64,000 bases of DNA from Lactifluus volemus. Taxonomy: Eukaryota > Basidiomycota > Agaricomycetes > Russulales > Russulaceae. The position numbers were made by a program, and so were the translations under genes. The notes beneath the pieces are model-generated. The model saw only the letters and a list, made by a program, of their open reading frames with translations, was not told the DNA's origin and did not search any database. Positions 20,100 to 32,289 of this stretch are shown here, one piece after another. The DNA is taken from NCBI GenBank assembly GCA_022376515.1, contig WTXI01000084.1, positions 79,511 through 143,510 on the forward strand, in the 5' to 3' direction. Each line of letters begins with the position of its first letter. Positions within the stretch are counted from its first letter, which is position 1.

Positions 20100-20820
20100 G
20101 GAGTGGAGCTTGTGTTCTTGTGAACCATCTTCTTTCTCAGTTGTACCCTCCTCGGAGGCACCTTGTGGATCTCTCTTCCAACACTAGACCTGTATGTCGG
20201 TTACTCCCTCTCTTACCCTACTGATTTGATCCCTGCTTTCAGAGAGGACCACCCGTTGCTGCGTATACCAAAGTCATTTTCTCAACTCCAAGATCTGAAC
20301 CATCTCCTCAAGAAATATCGCGATATCCTTTCCGCATCCTTATCTCCTATGTCCTCACTTACCTCTTGTAAGTTGTCCCACCCTGCCTACGCCCATCGTC
20401 GAATGTGAACTGCGGTGCGACATGGACACCTGGGCGGCCTCACTGGACATCGTAGTGGACCCACCACCCCAATCGATTTCCTGCCTTCGTCGACACCACT
20501 TGTCATCTGGGGGAGGGAGTTTCTGGCTTACGCTGACACATGATGCCGTCCTTGCCGGTGAGGGACACCTCATGGCGATCGTACGGCGTGGTCCCGGTCG
20601 CGAACGTGGCGTCGTCATGCTCAACGGCTCCTCGGTCTCCGTGGACGTCGAGGAACTCCCCGAGGTGGAGATCACGTCACTCAGCAAACAAAAGCGCATC
20701 AAGCCGCCGCGGATCCCGCTCGATCAGCCGCCCGTGCTTGGCGCCATTCGTTGGCGGCATAGGGGGGGAGCAACGATTTGCCGGCGCGAACGAGGTGGTG
20801 ACGAAGATGGCCTTTTGAGC
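20100..20820 (+). pseudogene. Conserved exon fragment, possibly of a START-domain protein
   Basis: A GC3-rich open stretch encodes blocks such as EMRCDMDTWAASLDIVVDPP, SISCLRRHHLSSGGG, LMAIVRRGPGRERGVVMLNG and KRIKPPRIPLDQPPVLGAI. Base composition and periodicity differ from the flanks, which points to a real exon or recent relic. The blocks recall a large fungal START-like protein, but that is memory only. No start, flanking exon or stop in a sensible position was found, and upstream 20160-20400 reads partly open in other frames. It is probably a gene fragment. Confidence 0.4.
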
Positions 20821-20919
20821 CATATGAAATACAAAGTAGTAAGTTACACCTTTACTGTTTTTGAGGACAGACTACCGTTTAGACCTACACCGGAGCGGTG
20901 GCGGTACCATCATTCTTAG

Positions 20920-21694
20920 CCTTCACCAAACAAACAGACCAAGTGCGACTGCGTGATGCTCCAAAATGCTATCCGCCCGTCTGCCTACGCCCAAGACCAA
21001 GATCATCATATTTGATTGCCTTACGCCATTTTCTTTTTTTTATACTTGTTCTTATCCCACAGAGAACCCAAAAAGACACAAAATAACCCCCAAAATCAGT
21101 TTTTCAACTTGTGTTGTCCTGTCCCGCCTTCTTGTTGGCGTGCGTGCTCGTTTTCTCGCCCTGTCCCTCTTCTACCATGTGGCAAGTGGCCAGGCCCCTT
21201 GAGGCATATGGGATTTTTTGGCACGTTGTGTTGGAACTTTCGTTCGTACAAAAGAGACTGTATATGCGTTACTAATTGCAATTGTACCCCCACCAAACCA
21301 ACAAAAAAATCATCATCGCTTTTTAATTAAATGCTCATAGAGGAAAGCTCAAGCACACGAAACGTACTCCACTCTCCGTGTAGCAGTTCGACATCTCCAG
21401 GCAAAAAGTTACGATACTATTTCGACTAAATAAGAGACTTTCGTAACACAAGTCCACGTAAAGCATCGGGGTAGAGAAAATGCAATAAAGCGACTATACA
21501 GGCCAGAAGCAGATGTTCATATAGGGTATGTCCGAGGTTCAGATCTTCAGAGTCCGTGAAGTAGATGGGGGGGGGCACGTAGGTACCGATACGTGGGGAA
21601 GCATATCGGAAAAAGATGACCAACCGTGCGTCCTTCGATTTACAGTGGGAGTTACTAAGTGACCAATGGGATATAGAATGCTGACCGTTGGAGA
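20920..21694. other. Intergenic, AT-rich; nothing recognised
   Basis: Contains poly-T/A stretches and short frames only. The right part is the 3' flank of the minus-strand membrane protein gene. Confidence 0.5.
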
Positions 21695-23110
21695 TCAGCC
21701 CGCGTTAGCAGGAAGTTGGAAGGGACAATTCGCGTTGGTGACCGTTGTCGCGGCGGCATGCCGAGAGGGAAGTCCAGCGATGTCCATGACAATATTGACG
21801 CGGAATTGAAGGCCTAGATAGAGGATAAGCTATCCGATTATTAATAAAGCAGCATGGCAAGAAGAACGAACCTGGCCGAGAGCCATTGGCATATTGAATC
21901 GAATTTCTGCAAGCATCGTACCAGTTGATCCCTGTGTGGATGGATGGTCAGCTATTTCAGTAGCATGAAAAACAAAAATAAAGGGCTGATTGACATGTCA
22001 AGTCACTGTCGTTGGTCGCCACGTATGTAAAGTTGAGTGGCATTAGAATGTTTGTAAATGCCTTGGCAGGGAGCTTGGTATGGTTCATGTGACCCTTTCC
22101 GACCAGATAGAATGAGTTGAGATCGTACACCTGGGCATCCAGGGAGTTGAAAACGAGAGGCAAAAAGTTGGAGTTAGTGTCGACTTGAAGCGAGAGCTCG
22201 GCGGGGAAAGAAAAGTTGGCGGGAAAGCGGCTAAACTCTGACGGGATGGATGCGTTCCACGAGCCTGTCGCCTGCTGAAGAGGATTCGATGCATTGACGG
22301 CGAAGCTAGGCACGCGCGGGATGACAAAGGCGAGTATGACACCAACGCTGCGGGAAAAAGTGGGTTTGTATACGATCAGCGCTACGCGGGCGGGTGAACG
22401 AATGCGGCGGGACATACACGGCACAGGTCCCGAAAAGAATGAAGACGATCGTGCGACGGGTGAGCCATTTGCTACCACACAAGCCGTACGCTTCGCGATT
22501 GAACGCTTTCCACTTTCTCCCGAGATTCTCCCTTTTTTTCTCTCTCCGTGCGCCTTTGGTCATACTCTTCAGTTCATCTTTTCCCCACTCCGCGCCGAGA
22601 GCGGGTACGGTCACCAACTCAACGGGTCCCTGGGTTCTGGATTCTTCATCCGGTTTGCCAGAGGCCGACGGTGGAATTTGCCGATAGCTGTAAAAGAAAG
22701 GTGAGGAGGAGCGTCAACCGGGAGCGACACTTGACGCACCTTGGCTCTTGGTGACCGAGACCAAACGCTTGGCTGTAGCGGGGACCCGTATTGTTGAAGT
22801 CTGCAAAGACATCCCAACCGCCTTCATTGGGTTGTTCAAACTCATCATTGCCGCCCTTGACGGGTTCCTCGCGTCCAGCGTCAAAGTATGACATCCGGTT
22901 ATATCCTGCGCTGTGTGTACGGATGTGTCCTTCTGAGCCTGTTTGGGGGGTTGTAGGGCTTGCAGAGAGGAAAAATGATGAGGAAGAGTCGCGGCGGGAT
23001 CGGGGGTCAGACGATGTGAGTTGTGCAGTGTAGTCTCGATTGAGGGCATCTACGGAGGTCCTACGACCCCCATAGAATGATGATACAGTGGATTTGCGAT
23101 CATAATCCAT
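21695..23110 (-). CDS. Single-pass membrane protein with LEA2-like ectodomain, 390 aa
   Basis: Five exons, read 23110-22740, 22687-22418, 22347-21995, 21931-21872 and 21813-21695, with introns of 52, 70, 63 and 58 bp. All junctions are GT-AG and keep the frame (1173 nt). Residues 1 to about 180 are hydrophilic and Ser-rich (a cytosolic tail). A Lys/Arg-rich block precedes one membrane helix (RTIVFILFGTCAVVGVILAF) whose middle is formed across intron 2. The C-terminal part of about 180 residues has several Asn-X-Ser/Thr sites and a beta-rich pattern (FSFPAELSLQVDTNSNFLPL ... VYDLNSFYLVGKG) like late-embryogenesis-abundant type 2 domains of fungal membrane proteins. Positive-inside charge suggests type II topology. 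The exact function is unknown. It is divergent from the FMN-dehydrogenase gene. Confidence 0.85.
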
Positions 23111-23954
23111 GGTGTATGACTAGAAACGAAAGGAAAGTCGGCGTCGTGGTGAACGGCGGCAAGGAATTGGCCACATCTTGATCGCAATGTGTGCGACTTC
23201 CCACGTGGCCTATTTTCACACGCTCCCTTTGCCTACGAGAGCACGTGCTTCCCTTAAAATGGCACCACGCCTTAACTGCAACGTTCTGCGTTTTATAAAT
23301 TCAGCACAAAACACTGTTCCCGAGCGCGCCTCACAGAGGCTTCGAAAACGTGGTCTCCAACTTTGTATATAAATAAGAATTTGCCATGACAGCTTTAATC
23401 GTCGTCTATGGCGTGCGGTGCTGCTGCAGTCCACAGGCGTCCAAAAGTTTTGGGACATTTCTCTCTGCGCGGGAGATCGACGGGTTGTCTGGGGTGTATC
23501 CTTGCGGCCTCTGCTGTGGGTGTAACAACTTGAAAGTATCTTGTGAGTTCGTAGATAGTAGATGGCTGTGTCGCTTAATTGATGCGAAAAGTGGCTTGTA
23601 GCGGCCGGTAGCTAGGTGGTACTATACCTATACCTGAATGTCTCGATGACGAGGTTACTGTATGTCCATCCTGTTGCCAACGTTGAATTGTCGGAATTCG
23701 GGGACTCATCCTCACATGATTAGTCCCGAGCTTGGTCCCGACTCCCGAGTGATAGCCGACCTAGCGGAGCGGTCCGCAACCTCACTGTGTTTGTTGAGAT
23801 GGTCCCACTCGAGCTCTTCTCTTCTTCTTTTACGCTACATCACTGAAAGCGAAAGTATCGCGACAAACAAGCTGTGCTATAGACTGGCATCAATTGAGGT
23901 AATTGTTGCATGATAGCTTTTCTTTGAGCGTCTTCCCAACGTAGACTAGTGATT
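23111..23954. promoter_or_regulatory. Divergent promoter region between two intact genes
   Basis: This 844-bp stretch separates two genes transcribed away from each other, so it must hold both promoters. A TATA-like TATATAAATA lies near 23364-23373 but is not placed convincingly for either start. No further elements can be assigned. Confidence 0.5.
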
Positions 23955-25599
23955 ATGACAGGTGATCCCATTGTCCCGCAAACGACATGGTCACAGTACC
24001 TCGTTCAAGTCTACGCCAATGGAGAGACCTCAGTCATCGGTTCGTATGACTATCGCATCCTTGAAGAAAAAGCACGCGAAGCGACCAAGGCTATTCAATG
24101 TACGTGACCTTACTCCCAAACATGAAAGCTTGCTAATCGAGAGCAACATTAGCTGCATACATGTACACGTTTGGCAGTGCTGGTACTGGCAGTACATATC
24201 GCAACAACTTCGAGGCGCTCGATCGATGGCGCATCATCCCTCGTATGCTTCGCAATGTTACCCATCGTAACCTTGACGTACGCGACAACTTCTCCCACTC
24301 CCGCCCGCAACTAACGAAGCCGTTCTAGACGACCCTCTTCGGGGTCAAGCTTCCTTCACCTATAATTATAGCTCCCGTTGGAATACATGGAATCCTGCAC
24401 GAGGATGGCGAGCTTGCGACTGCTAGCGCAGCGGCAAGTGTCGGCGTGCCGTTCGTCATGTCGAGCGCCAGTTCTCGTTCCATCGAAGCTGTGGCCAAAG
24501 CCAACGACGACGGACATCGCTGGTACCAGCTATATTGGTGCGTACCACCCTCATCGTCCCATCGATATTCTATTTCCACACACTCGTGTCGCTCACACGG
24601 GCGCAGGCCACTGCACAACGACGTCACGCTCTCGATCTTGGGCCGTGCCAAGGCGGCGGGTTTCACTGCGCTCATGGTCACCGTGGACACTTTCATGCTC
24701 GGATGGCGACCGTACGATCTCGACAAGGCTTACCTGCCCTTCCTCGCCGGTGTGGGAGCGCAAGTCGGAACGTCGGACCCAGCCTTCATGAAACGGATGG
24801 GCCTGGCACCGCGCGTTGACGAGCGTCCTGCATTCCCACTGGACTTGGACGCATTCCGGGCGCGTCTCGCTGCTGGCGACGAGGAGGCGCAGACGGCCCT
24901 TATGCTCGGTAGGGCGTGGGTTGAGCCCACCTCGGGCGTTTTCCGCTCGTGGGAAGACCTCAAGTTCTTGCGCGATAACTGGGACGGGCCCATCGTGCTA
25001 AAGGGCATCCAGACCGTTGAGGACGCGCACGCGGCGATAGACTCTCGCATGGACGGCATTGTCGTGTCCAATCACGGTACGTACGGTGCCACAGCCCCTG
25101 CGATCGATGTTAACTGACGGGGTCTGTTTTTTTTTGGACGCGAGACAGGTGGGCGACAGGTTGATGGTGCCATTGGCTCGTTCAGTGCTCTTGAGAAGAT
25201 TACGGCATCGTCGAGGGTCCGTCGCGCGCAGCAGCAAGGAAAGTTCACCGTACTGTTCGACTCTGGAATCCGCAAGGGATGTGACGTCATCAAGGCGATT
25301 GCGATGGGTGCCCAGGGCGTACTCGGTGAGCACGCATTCCTTTCTCTCTCATGAAAGTCGGAAATAAGCGAAGTTTGCTGATGGATCCTCTCGTGCCGCT
25401 ACTGGCAGTTGGTCGGCCGATCATGTACGGACTCGTGCTGGGTGGCAAGGAGGGCGTCGAGGAGGTGCTCCGAGGACTGCTTGCAGATACGGAGATCACG
25501 CTGGGTCTCAGTGGGTACAGGAGTATCGATGAGATCTGGGGGAAGAGGGAGGCGATATTGGAGAAGGCAGATACGCTACCGAGATGCGCCAAGCTGTGA
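23955..25599 (+). CDS. FMN-dependent alpha-hydroxy-acid dehydrogenase/oxidase, 438 aa
   Basis: Six exons: 23955-24099, 24153-24277, 24329-24537, 24607-25076, 25149-25325 and 25409-25599. All introns are GT-AG (51-83 bp) and all junctions keep the frame (1317 nt). The fold is the FMN-binding TIM barrel of the glycolate oxidase / lactate monooxygenase family: PIIIAPVGIHGI (flavin loop), FVMSSASSRSIE, WYQLYW, MVTVDTFMLGWR, VLKGIQ, the catalytic histidine in SNHGGRQVDGAIGS (split by an intron after the His codon), FDSGIRKGCDVIKAIAMGAQ and VGRP. The usual catalytic His and Arg are present. There is no cytochrome b5 domain, so it is not a flavocytochrome b2. The insertion before the His resembles the lactate-monooxygenase-like fungal group. 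Substrate unknown. No signal peptide seen. Confidence 0.92.
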
Positions 25600-27101
25600 G
25601 CCGAATGAGTTGAGTGGTACGCTACTACTAAGCTGAAGATGCTTTGATATTGTTGGTTTGTCGTAAAGAGGATCTAGTTGCTATCTATATAAGTTATTAC
25701 CGATCCACCTCATATTATGGCCATGCACACGAGTCGGGAACAAGACTAAAGAAAAATAAGGCAAGAAGGAAGAGGAATGACTTGTCGAGGTACAAAAAGT
25801 CTGAGACTGGGGAGGGAGACCTGGAGTGGGAGTACGACAGGGCACTGGAGACAATGCACTCCGAACCCGTCATGCCAGTCACTGCAGCAGACTTCTTCAA
25901 GTTCGGAAAAGAGGCCAGCACCGACTTACGGCTAATAGAACCGTGGGCGGCCTGAGTCCGGGCGGATGGGGGGTCGGCCGCCACGTGCGGCGGGCGACTC
26001 GGACTCGGAGACGGTGACGCCGGGGACGTCGCTAGAAAGGTTCCGAATGATAAACTCATCTATTCAAATGCATTTTTTTCCTGAACGACGACATAACTGG
26101 CCACTGGGCTCGGGAAAAAAACTGAACGCTTCCCACTGGCATGCCAGCGGAGGCGGTACCGCCGCCTAGTAGTAGTAGCTCACTGGTACTACTACTGGCA
26201 GCAGAGCCGTCCGCCGCCATCGCCGGCAGCCCGCCGAGGCCAAATACTTCCTCTCAATAAACCAATTGAGTAAATGTCCGCAGCCACGTCTAACATGTAG
26301 CGTCCTTTGTGGTGGGATTCGAAGCGGCTTGTATGACGTGACGTGATGACCGGCGCTTCAGATCTTCGGACCCCAGCAGTCTCGTATCGCGGGGCCAACC
26401 TCGAGAGCCCCCAGGATTGCTACCAAAAGTTTGGGCGCAGTGGGGATTGTGGCGAATGACACACGATGACGTAGTGTTCTTCGTTCTCGTCCACTACCAA
26501 CCACACATTCAAAAGGTCGGCCCCAGAACTTTCCAAGGAGGACAAACTTACTGATCCTTCTCATACGGCCTCTTTAACATGACCGAAGTCCCCAAGGTGG
26601 ACCTTTTCTGTTGGCGAGGAGAGGTGCTGCCGTTTAGTAGCCAAAGATGCCCGTGCATGCATCTGGTCCTTCGGAAGCATATTTCCCATAGTTTTCAGCT
26701 AGTCAGTAACTCATCGGCGAAACTCCATGCCAGCACGGATTGCCACGCGAGGCTGGAAGGGTAGCTCTGTTCTTTGTCGAAAGCGCCAACCTCCCAAAAG
26801 GGGACTTTAGAGAAATGAAGTGCGAAGCGGTCGCAGTTCATCACACTACACTTTATGAAGAACCCACCTTGGTTGTTTCGACACAACCCGGGGCATCTGG
26901 AACCCCCCAGGGAGAAACAGAAAACGAAAAAGAAAAAAATGGCGCCAAATGAGGCCGAGTAATGCGGTACCTGATACATACTATACCTGGGCCTGTGGCG
27001 TTCTCCCTTATCAGCATTATCTCCCGAACGCCTTATCAAGACCGGAACTGAACGTTGTTTCAACTACAAGTCATCCGTTACATCATCGAACTTCGTTGTT
27101 A
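25600..27101. other. Long intergenic stretch, nothing firmly recognised
   Basis: A frame at 25644-25955 and its antisense counterpart are compositionally unremarkable, and neither has recognisable domains. Near 26130-26210 there are small palindromic motifs (GGCGGTACCGCC and TAGTAGTAGTAG ... CTACTACTA-like words) that may be a MITE scrap. Confidence 0.45.
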
Positions 27102-27123
27102 TGGTACGTGGTTCTTCTCCTAA

Positions 27124-29021
27124 ATGCCCCTAAAGTTCGTCCTCTCATGTCCTATCGATATTCTCTTGAAGCAAATCACTAGTCCTGACGGTTTGGGCAA
27201 TCTTCCTACGCTTCCCATCGGGCCCGGAAAAGGTGTGGACCCTGAACTTCCCGAAGACTCCTCGGACACTCGCCTCGGATATACCAGCCCTACGTCAGAT
27301 CTCAACAAAGTACTACGCAAATTCGCTCGTCTAAACCCCAAAACAAAAGCAAATACGTCATCTCAAGGCCTGGGTAGGGCGGGAAAGATTCGGGCAGCGT
27401 TATCATATGCTCCCCATCAGGGCAATGGTTCTGTTGACCTTGAAGAACCGGGTAACGGGCATGCTGGGGCTCTAAAAACTGAAATTGACGATGTAAACCG
27501 TTCTAGCGTGGTATATGAAATCACCGCATAGATGACGATTGTGCTAACGATATGACGCCTAGTATCCGTATAGTTCCGGAAACGCTGGAAACATCGACAT
27601 CACATCCCCTAGCTCGTCGTCCAAACCCCGATTCCCTGGGCTACAGGATGGCTTTGGCTTCGGGAGAGGAAGAAGAAGGAGCATGTCCTTTCTCCCCACG
27701 GAGGAGGATATCATAGAGGAGGACGAGTCCGAAAGTGCTACCCCCCAACACCCTCCAAGGGGGGATGTTCCTCCTGTGTTGGGTTTCCTGTTTCTTCACC
27801 CAGCTCCCGGAAAGTAATACTTTTCTAGGCAATCTACAGGTCGCACAGGCAATGCTGGTCATTCTCGTCGCGTGTCGTACCCCATGGGTTCTGTACACTC
27901 TCAGGGCGCAGACGAAGTTCCCACGACGAAAATCGTCAAGTATAGATCCACTGGTCGTGGTGGCGCAGGGAATATCGTCCGCGATCTCTCGCGCAAGTCA
28001 GAGGAACCGCACAAAACGCCAATTGATAGCGGCACCGGTCGAGAGGTCGGGTCGTCGTATATTAGTGGGCGGTCGCTCTCTGGGCGCCGCAGACTGGTTC
28101 GTGGTTCTTCTTATCGCCACGCCTGAACTGAACTTATGATTGTACCGGCGCTTTCAATCAGCAATCCACTAACCAAAGTGACGTTGACAACGCGGTATGT
28201 ATTTTCCCGTGCCTGGCTCGAACTCACGCATCTGAAATTGAGAACCAGATGGGGTCTACCAGCCGTGGCAGAGCTAGAAGGATGCGGTCTGATGCCTTCC
28301 GTCCAAGCAACAGCAATAAATCTTTCCCCGTTCATCCGGATCAGCGCAGGCATTGGTACGAACTGGACCTCATAGCTACTCTCCGTAGCCTGCAAGATAC
28401 TGGTGTAGTACGCGAGACCACCACTATTGAGGATTGCGTTTCGTTAAAGCATGTTGCTTAGTATTCTTCTGGCCGTGGCGGCGCAGGCAACATCGTCCGA
28501 TCGCCTCCCCAACCATCCGGACCCAAGCCAACACAGAGCTGGCGAGGAACATTGGGGAAAATCCGCCCCACGGAACCTACAAAGAAGAAGGATATCCGCA
28601 AGCACAAACATGGTACCGACCAGCAACCCCAGGGGTTGTACGTTTTTTCTCCGTTTTCCTCGTCCTCGAGAACCTCTCTTACGGGAGATGTTTATTCACT
28701 GGCAGGGGCTCCAACGGCCGCCGAGGATTCGTGGGCCCTGCACCACGGGAGTTGACAGGAACAGAAGCTACCACGCTTCCGCACGATGATGACCACCTGC
28801 AGGAGGGGCAGACTGACAAGCAGCATGGTGGATCCCACCATCTCCCTCACAAGCCCAAGAAGCCGCCACGCTCGAAAGCTCATGGAGTGATGGAGCTTTT
28901 GCCACGCCTCGTCCTTCGTGGAGCGCACAAGGCACACCACGACGACGGCAAAGAAAAAGCTCCCATGGTGCCGATCCCCATCGATACACCTCCACAACTA
29001 AACGGAGCGTCGGTCACGTGA
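27124..29021 (+). CDS. GRGGAGN-repeat (DUF3602-like) protein, multi-exon model uncertain
   Basis: Several exon-like plus-strand pieces carry the short repeat typical of fungal DUF3602 proteins: SSQGLGRAGKIRA (near 27360), YSSGNAGNIDI (after an acceptor near 27563), STGRGGAGNIVRD (near 27950) and YSSGRGGAGNIVRSPP (after an acceptor at 28461). The last two exons join cleanly over a 91-bp intron (about 28641-28731) in frame (PQG/GSNGRRGF) and end in a basic, His-rich tail with the stop at 29019-29021. Serine/proline-rich, low-complexity linkers separate the motifs. DUF3602 includes yeast Par32, a TORC1-controlled regulator of ammonium uptake (recollection). The 5' end and middle splice sites are not certain, and decay cannot be excluded. 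Confidence 0.55.
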
Positions 29022-30465
29022 CACGATAAGGGCTGGTTGGAGGAATAACATGGATGATTTCATCGCTACTTTGTCTGATTGTCTGTATTTTACTGTAATT
29101 GACCGTGGTTCTGCTTAAACGAGGCCACAATTGTATGCCTGAAAATCTGCAAAGTCATCATCGGCGTTGCCAGTTGCTACGTTTACGTGGGCATGTTGAT
29201 ATCAATAACAATAAAAAGATAGCATGTCATCCAGATCGAGTAAGTTCACGACCGGCGCGGGTACGGGCTCTGGTGCCTTTCCTGCAGTTTTTGACTGTGT
29301 TGTAGACAAACGAGTCGATTGAACTGTCAAGGAGGTGACCCTGGTGGATGTCGGGTGATGCGCGTGATGTCTCATCATCGCCAGCATCGTACTCCTCAAC
29401 GTCGGTCCTCCTCGGAGTAGAATCTCGGAACCCGCTGCTGCTCGCTCCAGCCTCTGTGGATTGACCATGTGTGACGACAATCTTCCAAAGAAGAGGCAGT
29501 AACCCACCTCGATCATAACCGCTCGTGCTCCATCCATAGTCGCCACTGTAACTCCCCATGGATTCACTTCCGAACCCTCCGAAACGCCCGCCGCAACCGA
29601 AAGGAGAATCCATCATTGCCGGTACCGACGTACTTGGTACGATTCGTCTTGGCCATTTTACGCTCTTGACGAATTCCATCAACATCGACATCGGCGAGAA
29701 GTTCCACGAGCTCCATTGAGCGATCCCGCACTATAGAATAAGTGTGGAAGTGTTCAACATGTAGTCCGGAAATCGCTCGCGCCGGGGAGACATTACCATT
29801 GGCACCCCTGGTCCTCCGCAGTACTTTTGGGAGTTCGGGATATGTGAACGGGCATCATCTACGACGCGTTCAGATCCACCCTTCACCAAAGATTCAAGTA
29901 ATTGCAGGGCCTGTGATTGAACACCACAGTCATCAGCTAAATAAATCGTTGATCAAGTCGCGGCGTACCTTGTAGATTTGCCGTCGGTGTTCCAAAAATT
30001 GAAACTTTCCACGCGAAAGGAAAATCAAGATTCACAAGTTGAATATAGCTCAGAACGAATCTTTGAATGTCCCTTGGCATTGACGTCGTCGGAGTTGGCC
30101 TTGGAGTGGTTATTGACGTTGCCTCTGGTCTGCTAGTCACTTATAATATGGTGTTCATCTGCTTCACACTGAAATGCATGGTGCACCGCTTTGCGGGATA
30201 CCTCAGTACCAACTATGGATATTGTGAGGAATACCTCTGCCACGGAGAATGTGCATGCACCTGCACGCAGTGTACCTCCCTCCGCCAGTCGCCTCCCATG
30301 ATACAGCGTGCAAAGGCTGACAAGCACAGAATTCTGTGTTATTCAACATACCGCATTTGGCATAGTTTGTTTGTACCAGCGCCAAATGTAAATAAATCTC
30401 GTAAGCGGACGGAGCGCAGTCACGGTCACTTATTCATGTGTTCCTGAGCTACGGCTACCCCCTTT
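29022..30465. other. Intergenic with a displaced piece of the NLR repeat unit
   Basis: No gene is supported. Short minus-strand frames at 29202-29691 are Ser/Arg-rich. The 29158-29392 part is homologous to 39735-40050 and to part of 49560-49870. Confidence 0.5.
29158..29392 (-). repeat. Detached fragment of the duplicated NLR unit
   Basis: It matches the stretch that directly adjoins the NLR 3' end in the other two units, including the NLLDL clathrin-box-like reading (VVNLLDLDD on the minus strand) and the block that translates VTSLTVQST. It ends at GCATCGTACT. In unit B the next bases are ATTTAGACAAATTG, and the corresponding ATTTAGGTAAATTG of unit A appears only at about 32943. Confidence 0.65.
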
Positions 30466-32289
30466 ATGGACCCCGTCCCAGCTGAAACCCATGCTCGCCT
30501 CTTACGAGGTATTGACGAAGACATCGAGTCGTTTAAAGTGTCCATTCGAGCATTAAAGTTCAAACGTAATTCGCTTGCTTTGGTCTCGCGTCTGCCTCCT
30601 GAAGTTTTGGCCACCATATTCTCATTTGTATCGTCACCTGGGGGACCAAAGGTTCCCGTTCCAGATGCAAAACCTGATCGTCTTGGATGGCTATGTGTCG
30701 CTCACGTTTGTCATCTATGGCGTGAGATAGCACTCAACCAACCCCGTTTTTGGAGCCACATCGACTTCACCGCGCTGACCTCAGCAGGCATAGCTGAGAT
30801 GCTCACTCGGGCGAGGATGGCTCCCTTATTCCTGAAGGCGAATATTGCTCACGACTGGGACATGGCCCGGATATCGGCCTGTCTGGAAGAAATTGGAGCC
30901 CATATTTCCCATACTGCCCACCTTACCATTGTTGCGGGATCTGTCCTCCTCCAGAAGACGCTTGAACGACTCCTATCACCTGCCCCCACCCTTGAGGTTC
31001 TTTCGTTGGCTAACAAGTCTCATCCGAGTGGACACTTGCAACCAATGTTATGGCAACGAATAAGCATCCCCGATACTCTTCTTGGGGGCATAGCCCCTAA
31101 GCTCTCTCACATCGAGCTCAGTGAGTGTGACATCAGCTGGAAGTCGCCTCTACTTAAAGGCTTGCGTCGCCTCGATATATTTGAGCTCTCCACACATGCG
31201 AGGCCGTGTCTCGAAGATTGGCTAAACGCCTTGAATGAAATGCCCAAACTAGAAGTGCTTATTCTTCACAACGCCACCCCACTTGCCGCTCAATGTCTCC
31301 CACGCATATATGAGCCTGCCCGCACCGTGACACTTCCCTTCTTGACGCAGATCGACGTCACTGCCTCTGCGGAGGATTGCGAAGTCGCACTTGCTCATCT
31401 AGCGCTACCAGCTCTCGCCTGGCTACACGTCAACGCCGCTTCCTACGACAGGGAAGGCAACGACGTCCAGGGTGTTATTCCACATATATCGCGAAATGCC
31501 CACGGGCCCCAAGACACCGAGCCCCTTCGTAGCATATTGATCGGTGGCGAAAATACGAGCCCCAAAATTTTTGCATGGACCGTGCCAAATGCAGACGTTA
31601 ATGTGAAGAATACCAATACTATCGCCTTACTTGGTTCAGAATCCTCCCCGCGTGCTTTTTTTTCTGCTACGGGGGCTTGGGCTCAAGGCACGGGCACCGT
31701 GATCGTTGATGCGCTGTTGGCGACACTCCCTATTAATTCCCTCTCGACCATTACGGCACGGAATGAACTCAGAAAGGAAGTTTGGGTTCGTCAAGCGCCA
31801 AGATTATCCCTGCTCGAGCGTGTACGCCTTTTCCCCACAGCGGTGGTGGCATTTATGGAGATGCTATCAGAAGCTGAAGTTGTGCCACCCCATCTCCCCC
31901 TGCTCCCATCGCTCACAAAGCTCATCCTTGTCGACGATCAATTGACCGTGTCCAGGACATACCATCTGCGCGATGTCCTTATAAAGCGCGTGGAACAGGG
32001 GGTCCCGATAGAAACTCTTGATCTAAGCACCTGCATTATGACTGACCGTGCAATTCAGTTACTTGCCGAGATCGTGGTCGATGTAAGGGGCCCAGCTAAT
32101 ACTTTGCAGACAGGCGGACCAGCGGGGTACCCATACGATGAGGATGAAGAGAGATCTGAGGAATTTACTGAGGATGAACAAGAAGAATGGGAGCCGGAAG
32201 AGTGGGTGGGTTCGGACGATGATTATGATGACGTTCATTATGAAGCTGATATCTTTGGCGACATTATGTACCCCGAATGCTGTATGTAG
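30466..32289 (+). CDS. F-box protein, single exon, 607 aa
   Basis: An intact intronless frame. A short coiled segment (residues 10-35) leads into an F-box at about 38-100: LVSRLPPEVLATIFSFV ... WLCVAHVCHLWREIALNQPRFWSHIDF, the standard layout of mushroom F-box proteins. The rest (about 110-545) is a loose leucine-rich region (repeated LEVLSLAN, LRRLDIFEL and LEVLILHN-type strings) expected to bind substrates for an SCF ubiquitin ligase. The C terminus is a strongly acidic tail (residues 555-600, rich in Asp/Glu/Tyr). Agaricomycetes have very large F-box families, so a specific target cannot be given. The gene lies in a segment that interrupts an otherwise conserved NLR repeat unit. Confidence 0.88.
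   Translation: MDPVPAETHARLLRGIDEDIESFKVSIRALKFKRNSLALVSRLPPEVLATIFSFVSSPGGPKVPVPDAKPDRLGWLCVAHVCHLWREIALNQPRFWSHIDFTALTSAGIAEMLTRARMAPLFLKANIAHDWDMARISACLEEIGAHISHTAHLTIVAGSVLLQKTLERLLSPAPTLEVLSLANKSHPSGHLQPMLWQRISIPDTLLGGIAPKLSHIELSECDISWKSPLLKGLRRLDIFELSTHARPCLEDWLNALNEMPKLEVLILHNATPLAAQCLPRIYEPARTVTLPFLTQIDVTASAEDCEVALAHLALPALAWLHVNAASYDREGNDVQGVIPHISRNAHGPQDTEPLRSILIGGENTSPKIFAWTVPNADVNVKNTNTIALLGSESSPRAFFSATGAWAQGTGTVIVDALLATLPINSLSTITARNELRKEVWVRQAPRLSLLERVRLFPTAVVAFMEMLSEAEVVPPHLPLLPSLTKLILVDDQLTVSRTYHLRDVLIKRVEQGVPIETLDLSTCIMTDRAIQLLAEIVVDVRGPANTLQTGGPAGYPYDEDEERSEEFTEDEQEEWEPEEWVGSDDDYDDVHYEADIFGDIMYPECCM

Noticed and set aside
25644..26059. Candidate small genes on either strand after the FMN dehydrogenase
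   Set aside because: Both strands are open, with no homology, no clear start context and no splice sites. It could be 3' UTR.
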